The notes under the pieces were generated by a model. It did not search any database, had not been told where the DNA came from, and worked only from the letters and a program-made list of their open reading frames with translations. This document shows positions 24,284 through 31,691 of a stretch of 31,691 nt of DNA, in pieces. This DNA is from JAXGPL01 sp040766985 (GTDB taxonomy: Bacteria; Bacillota; Sulfobacillia; JAUYEG01): NCBI GenBank assembly GCA_040766985.1, contig JAXGPL010000024.1:1-31691 (forward strand). Direction: 5' to 3'. The translations under genes were made by a program, and so were the position numbers. Each line of letters opens with the position of its first letter. Within the stretch, counting starts at the first letter, position 1.

Positions 24284-24370
24284 TCAGAGCCCCTCAGAGC
24301 TCGTCGGAGTTCCTCTGAGCTCGTCTCTGAGCTCCTCTCTGAGCTCCTCAGAGTTCCTCTGAGCCTCCCG
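24284..24370. repeat. GAGCTC-rich simple repeat
   Basis: Four GAGCTC palindromes fall within about 50 bp, embedded in degenerate repeats of TCTGAGCTCCTC. A 14-bp direct repeat GAGTTCCTCTGAGC occurs at about 24307 and 24351. Mixed direct and inverted copies could fold several ways. No gene. Confidence 0.7.
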
Positions 24371-24576
24371 GGGCGGGGCCCCCAGCCTGCGCGATGCTTT
24401 GTGACCCCTAGCTAGTACCCTGTGTGATGACAGAAACATCCTAGGGTGGCGGCGGTGTGATGCAGTTTGCAGCAGATGGCCGCCGTCAGGGGTACCTATG
24501 TGGCAATCTGCCACGGACGATGCCTGTCGTGCGATGGCAGTTTCACCCTTCCCTCGCCCACCTAGGGGTCAAAATG

Positions 24577-24720
24577 CATCGCATCGCCATCGCCCGTCGC
24601 ATCGCTATCGCCATCGCCCGGCGCATCGCATCGCCACATCATATCGCCGTCGCATCGCACCACGCCCGGCAGCCAGACCGTCCAGCCAGACCGTCCAGCC
24701 GCCGCCCCGCAGCCAGACCG
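24577..24720. repeat. CATCGC hexamer repeat and CAGCCAGACCGTC repeat
   Basis: From 24577 to 24659 the plus strand is built mainly of CATCGC units with CGTCGC, TATCGC and CGGCGC variants. From 24669 to 24720 the 13-bp unit CAGCCAGACCGTC (or CGCC) recurs three times. The whole 477-bp gap between the flavin reductase and the hemolysin III gene has no credible ORF with an SD. Confidence 0.75.
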
Positions 24721-24733
24721 CCCCGCCGCCGCC

Positions 24734-25426
24734 CTACGCCGCAGGCCGCAGCAATTGGTACACCGACAGGAAGTGGCTCACGCTGCCCGCGATGACAAAC
24801 AGGTGCCATACCTCATGGAAACCAAAAACCCCTGGCACAAGGCGAGGCCACTTCGTTGCGTAGAACACCGCGCCGACCGTGTAGAACAGCCCACCCACCG
24901 CGAGCCAGACCAGCCCGGGGACCGGCACCGTCCGCATCAGCGGGCCGCCGGCGATGACGCACATCCAGCCCATGCCCAGGTAGAAGCCAGCCGAGACCCA
25001 GCGTGGGGCGTTCATCCAGAACACCTTAAGCACGATCCCGCCCGCCGCCAGCAGCCAGACCACTGCGAACAGCGTCCACCCCCAAACCCCGCGCATGGCG
25101 ACGAGGCAGTACGGCGTGTAGCTGCCCGCGATCAGGACGTAGATCATCATGTGGTCGATCCGCCTCAGGATCGTCACCCCACGCGGCGATAGCGGCAGCA
25201 AGTGGTACAGCGAACTGGCGGTGTAGAGCAACACCAAACTCGCCCCGAACACCGCATACGAGATCGTGTGCCACACGGTCCCCCGCCGCACCGACAGAAC
25301 AACCAGCACGATCAGGCCCGCCAGAGACAGTCCTGCCGCAGCCAGATGCGTCAGCCCGCTGACAGGCTCGCGGAACCATCTGATCAATGCCAGCAACCTC
25401 GCCCCCGGCCTCGCCTTTGCGCTCAT
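24734..25426 (-). CDS. Hemolysin III (YqfA/PAQR-like) membrane protein
   Basis: 230 residues, seven membrane helices. PAQR/HlyIII motifs are complete: YTASSLYHLLP (Ser and His), DHMMIYVLIAGSYTPYCL (Asp), and GFHEVWHLFVIAGSVSHF (two His of the metal site). This matches the proposed zinc-dependent hydrolase site of the family. Bacterial members are implicated in membrane-fluidity control and, in one case, hemolysis; the exact role is unknown. I prefer ATG 25426, 7 nt after GGAGATGG; an ATG at 25444 and a much longer frame to 25630 lack membrane-protein features. Confidence 0.9.
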   Translation of the reverse strand: MSAKARPGARLLALIRWFREPVSGLTHLAAAGLSLAGLIVLVVLSVRRGTVWHTISYAVFGASLVLLYTASSLYHLLPLSPRGVTILRRIDHMMIYVLIAGSYTPYCLVAMRGVWGWTLFAVVWLLAAGGIVLKVFWMNAPRWVSAGFYLGMGWMCVIAGGPLMRTVPVPGLVWLAVGGLFYTVGAVFYATKWPRLVPGVFGFHEVWHLFVIAGSVSHFLSVYQLLRPAA

Positions 25427-25607
25427 CGCACATCCATCTCCCATGTGGAAACCGCCCTGCGCCGGGTCCAGCCCTAGCGACGGCGGTTCCGGGTCGCTGT
25501 CCCACCCAATGGTATCACAGCGGAGCTGGTTTCCAGTTACACGGCCGGGCGGCATGGCAAACATCGAACTACGCACACTGCACCGGGAACGAACCAGGAC
25601 TGAGGGG

Positions 25608-26841
25608 TCAGACACAGTGAGTGGGTACAACCGGGTGGCCGCAAGCGTGTTGAACCGGGCCGGCTAACTCCAGCAAGTCGAGCAGTACCCCATACGCCGT
25701 CTGCGGCAACCCCGGCGCCTGCTCCGTGATTGTCAGGTCGCCGAGCAGGTCGGTGGAAACCGTCAGGATTGAGGATGTGCCCGCTACGGCCGCGTAAGGG
25801 TGACCGGCAGGGACTTCCTCGGGGCCGACTGTCAACAGCAGATCAGCGTCCCCCGTTGACCGCTGGGCGCGGCAGTACCAGCTTGATGACGGCGCCGCGC
25901 GAACCGGCGGCTCGAACGTGCGACGGCGTGAGGTGTCGGATCCCCAGCCGTCTGACCTGCAGCGGGGTAAGTTCGGCCCCCATGAGCACATTTGCCAGGG
26001 CACAGAGCTTGGCCGCCGGGTCCCAGCCGTCGACGTCCAGCGTGGGGTCAGCCTCCGCAACGCCCATTGCTTGGGCTGTGGCTAGGCCCTCGCGATATGA
26101 GTCGCCGGCGGCAATGCGGCCGAGGATAACATTGGTCGTGCTGTTGAGGATACCGCTGATGCCCGTGACACGGCACCCGCGCAGGCAGTGCCGGTAGAGC
26201 CCAAACACCGGAGCGCCGTCCATGACCGTGGCCTCGAACAAGAACCTGCGGCCGTGCTTGCGGGCCAGCGCCTCAAGGCGCCGGTAGGCCCATGCGATCG
26301 GGCCCTTGTTCGCGGTCACGACGTGTTTGCCGGACTGCAGGGCCTCCTCAATATGGCGGATCGCCGGCTGTCCGGACGAAACGTCAAGAGTGGTCAACTC
26401 GACGAGCACATCCGCGCTGACGTTACGCGCGAAGTCCGCGCCGTCCCACCCCTGCGGCCAGGGAGCGAAGCCGGCGGCTTGATCCGCTCCTCCCAGGGCC
26501 GGGGGCGCTGCATCGACGGCCGGAGCCGCTGCATCGACGGAAGGGGCCGCTGCGCCCGTGGAAGGACCCGCCGCGCCCGTAGAAGGACCAGCTGCGCCCA
26601 CGACCAGTTCGGCTGCATCGACCCCATCCGGACACATCAGGACGCCCCTTCTGCGGCTGGCAGCCGCGACAATCCGGAACAGCTCCCGCCCATGTGGATC
26701 CCGCCCGTGCCCGTCGGCCAGCAGACGACACAGGGCGGAGGCCACGTTGCCCAGGCCGAGGATCGCAATGTCAAGAGGCCTGGGGCGGGTGGGAAGGACG
26801 GGTCCCGTGGCCAAATACCTCTTCGCCTTACCCGTTGTCAC
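25608..26841 (-). pseudogene. Homoserine dehydrogenase-like, frameshifted, with repeat insert
   Basis: Joined, about 410 residues. The NAD(P)-binding start is LDIAILGLGNVASALCRLLA, the catalytic Lys is in KHVVTANKGPIAWA, followed by FEATVMDGAPVFGLYRHCL, SGILNSTTNVIL and DVDGWDPAAKLCALANVLMG. These are all homoserine dehydrogenase signatures. The C-terminal part (GPEEVPAGHPYAAVAGTSSI onward) is in another frame; the shift lies at or near a run of five C at 25850-25854. A 21-bp tandem repeat inserts about 35 Ala/Pro-rich residues in the nucleotide-binding domain. No ACT domain is present. The reaction would be aspartate semialdehyde to homoserine; a related small-molecule dehydrogenase is possible. 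GTG 26841 overlaps the end of the upstream gene. Confidence 0.8.
26507..26605. repeat. 21-bp tandem repeat inside the homoserine dehydrogenase-like gene
   Basis: Units start at 26507, 26528, 26549, 26570 and 26591 (GCTGCATCGACGG or GCTGCGCCCGTGG start, GGAGCC or GGACCA end); the fifth is partial. On the coding strand they give the seven-residue series GAAGPST, GAAGPST, GAAAPSV, DAAAPAV, DAAPPAL. It keeps the frame, so the gene tolerates it. Confidence 0.9.
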
Positions 26842-27667
26842 GGTGTAAGACCGGCATGTCGCGCTTGGGAATGCCCGCTTCGCACGGCACGCCGGTCTGG
26901 CACTTCCCGCAGCCGTACCTTGAGTCGTACAGCGGCTTGACAACGTGGTCCAGGTAGTGGGCGCAGGCGGCGGCGTCCTTGCCGCCTGATTTGATGGCCC
27001 CGGACGGGCAACGGTCGATGCACGCTCCACACGTTCCGTTGGCCAACCATGGGCACCGGTCATAGGGCCCCTCGTAGTCCCGCACCGTCGCGGGCAGCTC
27101 GAGCGTCGCTATGACGCTGCCAAACCGGCCGGCCGAACCGCGCGCGGTGATCATCGACTTGCTCAGGCCGAACGTCCCGAGCCCGGCGACGAAGGCCGTG
27201 TGGCGCTCGGACCAGTTCGCGCGGCGCGCGACGATCCGGTAGCGATCCGTGTGGCAGGGGACGACTGCCTCGCCGCCCAACTCGCGTATCCACTCGGCAA
27301 GCAGGTCGCGCAGGTGATTGTTGAACGCCTCGCCCTCGAAACGCCCCGCCACCCACTCTGCCGCGACCATGCCCGGCCTGCGGTTGGGCGCGCGGATACC
27401 CTGCGAGAACGGCAAGAAGTACGAGACGACCGACCTCGCCCCCTCAAGCCATTCGCCCGGCGTCATGTGTTGTGGGCCGATGACGTCAGTTTGCTTGAGC
27501 TTGAGGTAAAGTGGGTCGGCGGCAGCCGCCACTCCCACGAGCGGATCGTCGTAGATCCGCATGCCGCCGTACGCGGGCAGGCGGTTCTTGGGATCCTCTC
27601 GGCAGGCCTGGGCCAGCCTGGCGTTCAACACTGCAAGCGTCTCGTCGCCGTCGCGTTCGTCGTGCAT
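26828..27667 (-). CDS. QueG-like double 4Fe-4S cluster protein
   Basis: 279 residues. The C-terminal half has the two-cluster arrangement of epoxyqueuosine reductase and reductive dehalogenases: CPWLANGTCGACIDRCPSGA, then YGCGKCQTGVPCEAGIP. The N-terminal half has GARSVVSYFLPFS and FVAGLGTFGLSKSMITARGS, which in QueG contribute to cobalamin binding. The protein is shorter than QueG (about 380) and lacks its C-terminal HEAT-like part, so it is better called a QueG-like iron-sulfur protein than QueG itself. ATG 27667 follows GAGGTG by 8 nt. It overlaps the homoserine dehydrogenase-like start by 14 nt and lies 45 bp after tldE. A cobalamin link would fit the B12 importer in this window, but is inference. 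Confidence 0.85.
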   Translation of the reverse strand: MHDERDGDETLAVLNARLAQACREDPKNRLPAYGGMRIYDDPLVGVAAAADPLYLKLKQTDVIGPQHMTPGEWLEGARSVVSYFLPFSQGIRAPNRRPGMVAAEWVAGRFEGEAFNNHLRDLLAEWIRELGGEAVVPCHTDRYRIVARRANWSERHTAFVAGLGTFGLSKSMITARGSAGRFGSVIATLELPATVRDYEGPYDRCPWLANGTCGACIDRCPSGAIKSGGKDAAACAHYLDHVVKPLYDSRYGCGKCQTGVPCEAGIPKRDMPVLHRDNG

Positions 27668-27712
27668 CTGCTGAGCACCTCACACCGTGGATTGCTGCGA
27701 TGTTGACCAAGC

Positions 27713-29011
27713 CTAGCCCTGCCTTGTCGAGATCGACACCCCGCTGACCAGGGCCCAGGGCAGGATGTGCGTGCCGAGGGCTTTGGTTTCCAAACTAAGG
27801 GCCTTGAGCTGGGTCTTTAGCTGCGTGAAGACGTTGATGCTGAACATGCAATCCTTGACGCGTCCGACGATTTTGCCGTTCTCGACCAGGAAACCGAGGC
27901 CGATGTTGCCACTGACCTGGCCGCTGTAGGGGTTGCCGGCCCAGGCGCCGATGGTTTCGTCGATCACGATGCCCCGCTCGATGCCCGCCAGCATCTCCCG
28001 CCAAGGCGTAGCGCCGGGCAGGAGCAGGACGTTGTTGGCGCGCGGGCGGGTCAGGCCGCCAGTGCCCGTGGGCCTCCGACCGAGGCGGGCGGCTGAATCC
28101 AGGTCTAGCAGGTATTCCTGCAGCACACCGCCCTTGACGAGGATGTTGCGCCGGCACGCGACTCCCTGGTCGTCGTACACGGCGCTGCCGACGCCGCCGT
28201 CCAGAGCGCCGTCTTCCACCAGGGTGAAGAGGGGCGGCAGGATCTCCTCGCCGATCCGCCCGGCCAGGGGACTGACCCCGCGCACGACGGCCCCGCCGTC
28301 GACGCACGACAGCACGGGGGAAACCAGGTATTCGAGCGCCACCGGCCGGAAGAGGACATCGTATGCCCCCGGCTTGACGCCGACCACGCGCTGCGCCGCG
28401 GCGAAGTCGTCCGCGATATTGTTCAGAGTCCCGTCAAGGTCGAAGTCCATCCGGGTGGTCGCGATGCCTTCGCCGACCGAAAGAAAGTCCTTACCCTGCA
28501 CCAACTCGATGCGTACGTACAACTCGAAGGCGGTCTTGTCCCAGCCGGCGTCGAGGCCGGCGGTGTTGGCGACGGTCTTACGCATCACGGTGCGGTCCAT
28601 CATGCAGAGAACCTGGATGTCCGGGTGGAGCTTCTTAAGGAAACCGGTCGCCTGCTCGCCGTAGCCGATGAGCGTTTTGGGATCGAGAGCGGCCACCGCG
28701 GGGTCGTACATCACCGGCTGTGACCGCGCCTGGGCCTGCGGCAGGCCGTACTGCACCGGAGCGCCGAACTCCGAGACCTCCGCGGCGTTGGCGAGCAGTT
28801 CGTCGCCACCGCCCCCTGCCCTGCTCGATGCAGCGATACCGAGCTTGCCGTCCTTGATCACCTGGACGACGGTCGACAGTTCCTCCGTGCTCTCGAGCCC
28901 CTTGAGCCGGCTGAACTCGAACGTGACCAGGCTGGTGCGCGCCTCCGACTGCACGACGGTCCCCGTCAGGCCCTGCGCCGCAGCCTTTTCGACCAGTTGG
29001 CGGTAGCTCAT
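27713..29011 (-). CDS. tldE: TldE/PmbA metallopeptidase-complex subunit
   Basis: 432 residues. TldE-type signatures: an N-terminal domain with FEFSRLKGLESTEELSTVVQ and DGKLGIAAS, and a C-terminal barrel with VLFRPVALEYLVSPVLS, DDQGVACRRNILVKGGVLQE, NVLLLPGATPWREML, and IERGIVIDETIGAWAGNPYS. It lacks the HExxxH metal motif, as expected of the inactive partner. TldD and TldE form a heterodimer that degrades unfolded or modified peptides through a narrow pore (microcin B17 maturation, CcdA cleavage in E. coli). The start overlaps the tldD stop as ATGA. Confidence 0.93.
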   Translation of the reverse strand: MSYRQLVEKAAAQGLTGTVVQSEARTSLVTFEFSRLKGLESTEELSTVVQVIKDGKLGIAASSRAGGGGDELLANAAEVSEFGAPVQYGLPQAQARSQPVMYDPAVAALDPKTLIGYGEQATGFLKKLHPDIQVLCMMDRTVMRKTVANTAGLDAGWDKTAFELYVRIELVQGKDFLSVGEGIATTRMDFDLDGTLNNIADDFAAAQRVVGVKPGAYDVLFRPVALEYLVSPVLSCVDGGAVVRGVSPLAGRIGEEILPPLFTLVEDGALDGGVGSAVYDDQGVACRRNILVKGGVLQEYLLDLDSAARLGRRPTGTGGLTRPRANNVLLLPGATPWREMLAGIERGIVIDETIGAWAGNPYSGQVSGNIGLGFLVENGKIVGRVKDCMFSINVFTQLKTQLKALSLETKALGTHILPWALVSGVSISTRQG

Positions 29012-30396
29012 TCGCCCTCACCTCCCACGACGACGCCGCGGATCCGAACGTGCGGCGCGCCTTCCGCGGTGGCGAGCGGCGATTGCATGGCCTTGCCGCA
29101 GCCACCGGCCGAGTTGTTGACCTGAAAGTCGCTCCCGATCATGTCAATGGCTTCGAGGGTGGCAAAGACGTTGCCGCTGAGGTTAACGTCGCGGACGGTT
29201 TCGGCCATTTCGCCACCGCGGATCATGTTGGCCCGGGTAGCCATGAACGTGAACATTTCCCCGTTGGTCTGCCCCCCGTAGGCCCCGCGCACGTAAATCC
29301 CAAGGTCGATGCCCTTGAGCATCTCCGCGAAGCTTGCTTTGCCCGGCGCGATGCAGGTCGTCCGCATCCGGACGATCGGCGGAAACCGGTACGAGATGGC
29401 CCTGGCGTTGCCCGTCGGGGATTCGCCCATCAGGGCGCCGGTTTCCCGGGAGTGTAGGTGTCCCGCGACGGCTCCGCCCTTGATCAGATAGGTGCGCTGC
29501 ATGGGAACCCCTTCGTCGTCGTAGGCCGCCTCGCCGCGGTTGCCGCCCTCGATACCGCTGTCGAAGACGTCCAGGTCGGGCGGCCCGTAGCGGGTGCCGA
29601 TCGTCAGCAACTCCTTGATCTTCTCGTTTTCGCTGAGTTGGTCGGCCTCACTGAGGTGGCCGAAGGCTTCGTGGATGAAGATGCCCGCCATCTCCGGGTC
29701 CAGGATCACGGTGTACTCCCCTGCCCTGACCACCGGCGCGTCGAGCATCGACCTGGCGGCTGCCGCAGCCTCGATGAGTTCGTCCTCGAGGCCGTACACG
29801 ACCCCGTAGTCCCGGTTGGAGCCCCGCGAGACGTCGGCCTGGGTCGACGCGGCCCCGCGCGAGGCCATCGGGGCGAGGCGGCAGGCCAGGTCGAGCTTCT
29901 CCTGCGCGATGTAAGCCCCTTCGCTGTTAGCGAACGCCAGCGACGTCCGCTTGTCGAAGTAGAAGACCGCCGTTGAGACGATCTCGGGCTGTGCGAGCAG
30001 CAGTTCGTTGTAGCGCTGCATCACTTCGACACGGCGGGCCAGCGGCAGGGCTGTCGGGTCGTTGACAAAACGCCCCGGCACCTCGGCCTCGACTGGTTCG
30101 ACCGGTGCGAGCTCGACCTTACGCTCAAGGCGTTCGCCCAGCATGGCGGCCTGGGCGCACGCTTCCTCGACCTTGCGCGACAGGTCGTCAAGGCGGTTGA
30201 ACGACACGAACCCCCACCCCCCCTTGACCAGCGCGCGCACGTTGCCTCCGGCGATGATCTCGGATGTGACGTGGCGGTTGTCGCGGCCCCTGAAAGTCAC
30301 TCCGGTCTGCTGCGACTCCTCGACCCGGATCTCGCAGTAGTCGGCTTTGGCTGCGCTCAAAGCCCGCCTTAACAGGTCTTGATTGACGATACCCAA
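29008..30396 (-). CDS. tldD: TldD metallopeptidase-complex catalytic subunit
   Basis: 462 residues, standard. The zinc motif is HEAFGH in MAGIFIHEAFGHLSEADQLS. Other TldD blocks: GGNVRALVKGGWGFVSFNRL, YDDEGVPMQRTYLIKGGAVA, ESPTGNARAISYRFPPIVRM, GIYVRGAYGGQTNGEMFTF, and near the end QVNNSAGGCGKA, where the Cys in SAGGCGK is the likely third zinc ligand. The start is TTG 30396 after AAGGGGG. Cytoplasmic, works with TldE encoded next. No obvious precursor peptide gene sits beside the pair. Confidence 0.94.
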   Translation of the reverse strand: MGIVNQDLLRRALSAAKADYCEIRVEESQQTGVTFRGRDNRHVTSEIIAGGNVRALVKGGWGFVSFNRLDDLSRKVEEACAQAAMLGERLERKVELAPVEPVEAEVPGRFVNDPTALPLARRVEVMQRYNELLLAQPEIVSTAVFYFDKRTSLAFANSEGAYIAQEKLDLACRLAPMASRGAASTQADVSRGSNRDYGVVYGLEDELIEAAAAARSMLDAPVVRAGEYTVILDPEMAGIFIHEAFGHLSEADQLSENEKIKELLTIGTRYGPPDLDVFDSGIEGGNRGEAAYDDEGVPMQRTYLIKGGAVAGHLHSRETGALMGESPTGNARAISYRFPPIVRMRTTCIAPGKASFAEMLKGIDLGIYVRGAYGGQTNGEMFTFMATRANMIRGGEMAETVRDVNLSGNVFATLEAIDMIGSDFQVNNSAGGCGKAMQSPLATAEGAPHVRIRGVVVGGEGE

Positions 30397-30494
30397 GGCG
30401 TCGCCCCCTTACGGCGTTGGATTCTCCCATATCCTTGTCCCGCGCGGCGCTGATGAAACCGGCAAGCCGCAGCGTGAGAACTTTGGTTTAGCAG

Positions 30495-30522
30495 AACAGT
30501 GCCGGCCTCCGGCCTGCCGAGG
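30495..30522 (-). terminator. Possible weak terminator between S9 gene and tldD
   Basis: On the minus strand GGCCTC-GGCAGGCCG-GAGGCC forms a 6-bp stem shortly after the S9 stop, in a very GC-rich patch. No U run directly follows. The region 30397-30528 holds no gene and probably contains the tldD promoter, which I could not identify. Confidence 0.3.
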
Positions 30523-30528
30523 CCCGGG

Positions 30529-31691
30529 CTATGGCTTGAGGCGCCTTTCGAACTCCCGCTCAATCTTGGGGAACGCGTCGCGCCACGTGCGCTTGTGCCG
30601 GAAAGTGTGCACCTCTTTGGGGTAGTAATAGGCTTCGTACTCCACCCCCATCTCGACGCAGTCGAGCACGATGCGGTCAAGCTGCCCGAAGTCCACGTTG
30701 GCGTCGTCGGTCCCTTGGAGGTTGATCAGCGGGCGCTTGAGACCCCGTTTGAAGGTGCACGGCGATCCCTGCGCGTAAAGCTCCGGACGATCTTCGGGCT
30801 CGCCGCCGAAATACGCCTGGAAACCGCCGCCCCGCCCGTGGCGTTTCTGGACCCACTTGGTCCACTGGGCGAAATCCCAGATCCCGGCGATGTTGACTCC
30901 CATCGCGAACTCCTCGGGGTACTGCGTAAGGCAGTGCAGCGTCATATACCCGCCGTAGCTGAGGCCCCAGACGGCCACTCGCTCCGGGTCGACGTACGGC
31001 AGCGACTTGAGGTAGCGGCCCCCCTGGACGACATCCATGACGTCGTCGACGCCCATCTTGTGGTAAAGCCCGTGCCGGAATTCCCTGCCGTAGCCGATGC
31101 CTCCCCGGAAGTTGATCACCAGGACGACATAGCCCCGATGCAAGAGGTACTGGTGATAGGCGTGGAACAGGGCGTACGAATGCATTGGGTGCCATGTCGG
31201 CCGCATCTGGCGGATCGGTCCGCCGTGTACCCACACCAGGGCCGGATAGCGGCGGCCGGAGTCGGGAGCAAATCCGTGCGGCAGGTATAGCTGCGCGTTG
31301 ATCTGCCAGCCGAGGGCGCCCTCGTATGTCACCTCCTGGGCTTTGACCTGGTTCTCCGGGGTCCAGGCGGCCGGCATGCCGTATGTCAACTGGCGGGCTT
31401 GTTCGGGCTCCGCCAACGGAGCGACCCAGATGCCGGTATGCCGGTAGGGATCGCACCGCACAAAGGCCAGTTGCGCGCCGTCGGGCGAAACGTGCGGCTG
31501 GACGTCTGTGGTTTTCCCAAAGGTGAGCTGGCGGTTCTCCCCCGTCGCAACCTCGAGGGCCCACAGATGCCGGTATCCCGCCCCGTCGCGGTTGGACGCG
31601 TAGATGACGTGCTGGCCGTCAGGGGTCCAGACGGCATGGTCGCCGGCGTGCCCGAAGTCTTCGCACTTGCCGAACGTCACCTGCTCCAGCT
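30529..31691 (-). CDS. S9-family peptidase, 5' part outside window
   Basis: 387 residues visible; the N-terminus lies beyond the window. The part seen has the end of a PD40 beta-propeller (WTPDGQHVIYASNRDG, VSPDGAQLAFVRCD) and the full hydrolase domain: VWVHGGPIRQ, nucleophile in VWGLSYGGYMTL, Asp in LQGTDDANVDFGQ, His in PKEVHTFRHK. This resembles prolyl oligopeptidase/acyl-peptide hydrolases, distinct from the S9 gene at 4130 (different motif context, no GKDG insert). It is oriented toward tldD with a 132-bp gap. The reading frame stays open to the last base. Confidence 0.92.
   Translation of the reverse strand, partial: LEQVTFGKCEDFGHAGDHAVWTPDGQHVIYASNRDGAGYRHLWALEVATGENRQLTFGKTTDVQPHVSPDGAQLAFVRCDPYRHTGIWVAPLAEPEQARQLTYGMPAAWTPENQVKAQEVTYEGALGWQINAQLYLPHGFAPDSGRRYPALVWVHGGPIRQMRPTWHPMHSYALFHAYHQYLLHRGYVVLVINFRGGIGYGREFRHGLYHKMGVDDVMDVVQGGRYLKSLPYVDPERVAVWGLSYGGYMTLHCLTQYPEEFAMGVNIAGIWDFAQWTKWVQKRHGRGGGFQAYFGGEPEDRPELYAQGSPCTFKRGLKRPLINLQGTDDANVDFGQLDRIVLDCVEMGVEYEAYYYPKEVHTFRHKRTWRDAFPKIEREFERRLKP

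Noticed and set aside
24284..24514. Minus-strand ORF over the GAGCTC repeats
   Set aside because: Its EELREELRDELRG tail is just translated simple repeat; no SD and no homology.
25427..25630. 68-codon extension of hemolysin III
   Set aside because: Not hydrophobic, unlike the family N-terminus, and overlaps the end of the homoserine dehydrogenase-like gene; ATG 25426 has the SD.

Overview
This is a GC-rich (roughly 64% by eye) bacterial chromosomal segment with dense gene packing. It shows strong AGGAGG-type Shine-Dalgarno (SD) sites, frequent GTG and TTG starts, and ATGA/GTGA stop-start overlaps. The gene set (DppA-type M55 peptidase, YhfC-type membrane protein, hemolysin III, HicAB, a cobalamin riboswitch on a BtuFCD importer) fits a high-GC Bacillota lineage of the Clostridia/Limnochordia kind. 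That placement is inference, because no rRNA or ribosomal protein gene is present. No tRNA, CRISPR array, transposase or phage gene was recognised.

Layout. 1-800: remnant of a creatininase-family gene cut off by a 32-bp tandem repeat, then a doubtful small ORF. 801-1560: HicB antitoxin with a frameshifted HicA partner. 1734-3546: heat-shock block on the minus strand, a frameshifted DnaJ/CbpA-type co-chaperone and an intact Hsp20 with a clear promoter and an unusual 5' UTR hairpin. 4130-6355: S9 peptidase. 6475-6843: small membrane protein. 7040-9175: DppA-like D-aminopeptidase plus LarA-like racemase, a two-gene operon. 9407-9679: glutamine-rich small protein in its own transcription unit. 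9886-10461: nitroreductase. 10493-15220 (minus): riboswitch, BtuF, BtuC, BtuD (frameshifted), YhfC-like membrane protein, VOC protein. 15481-16848: M28 peptidase. 17073-18199: two membrane proteins. 18269-18853: HAD hydrolase lacking its C-terminal motifs. 18795-21442 (minus): iron-sulfur flavoprotein-like reductase and membrane-anchored M1-like peptidase, both frameshifted. 21622-22146: small membrane protein. 22236-24256: kynureninase plus flavin reductase. 24284-24720: simple repeats. 24734-31691 (minus): hemolysin III, homoserine dehydrogenase-like protein (frameshifted), a QueG-like iron-sulfur protein, TldE, TldD, and a second S9 peptidase open at the window end.

Theme. Many genes act on peptides and amino acids (two S9 peptidases, M55, M28, M1, TldD/TldE, kynureninase, homoserine dehydrogenase-like), suggesting a peptide-using lifestyle with B12 uptake.

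Caution and highlights. About ten frameshifts are scattered through otherwise well-conserved genes. Most are repaired by adding one base, often in a short homopolymer, which looks more like sequencing or assembly deletion than gene decay. The most interesting signals are: an hsp20 5' UTR hairpin whose loop exactly complements the hsp20 SD (a candidate RNA thermometer); a roughly nine-fold excess of the heptamer GGTTTCC/GGAAACC; the Gln-rich small protein; the DppA-LarA operon; and a BtuD with Ala in place of the catalytic Glu.
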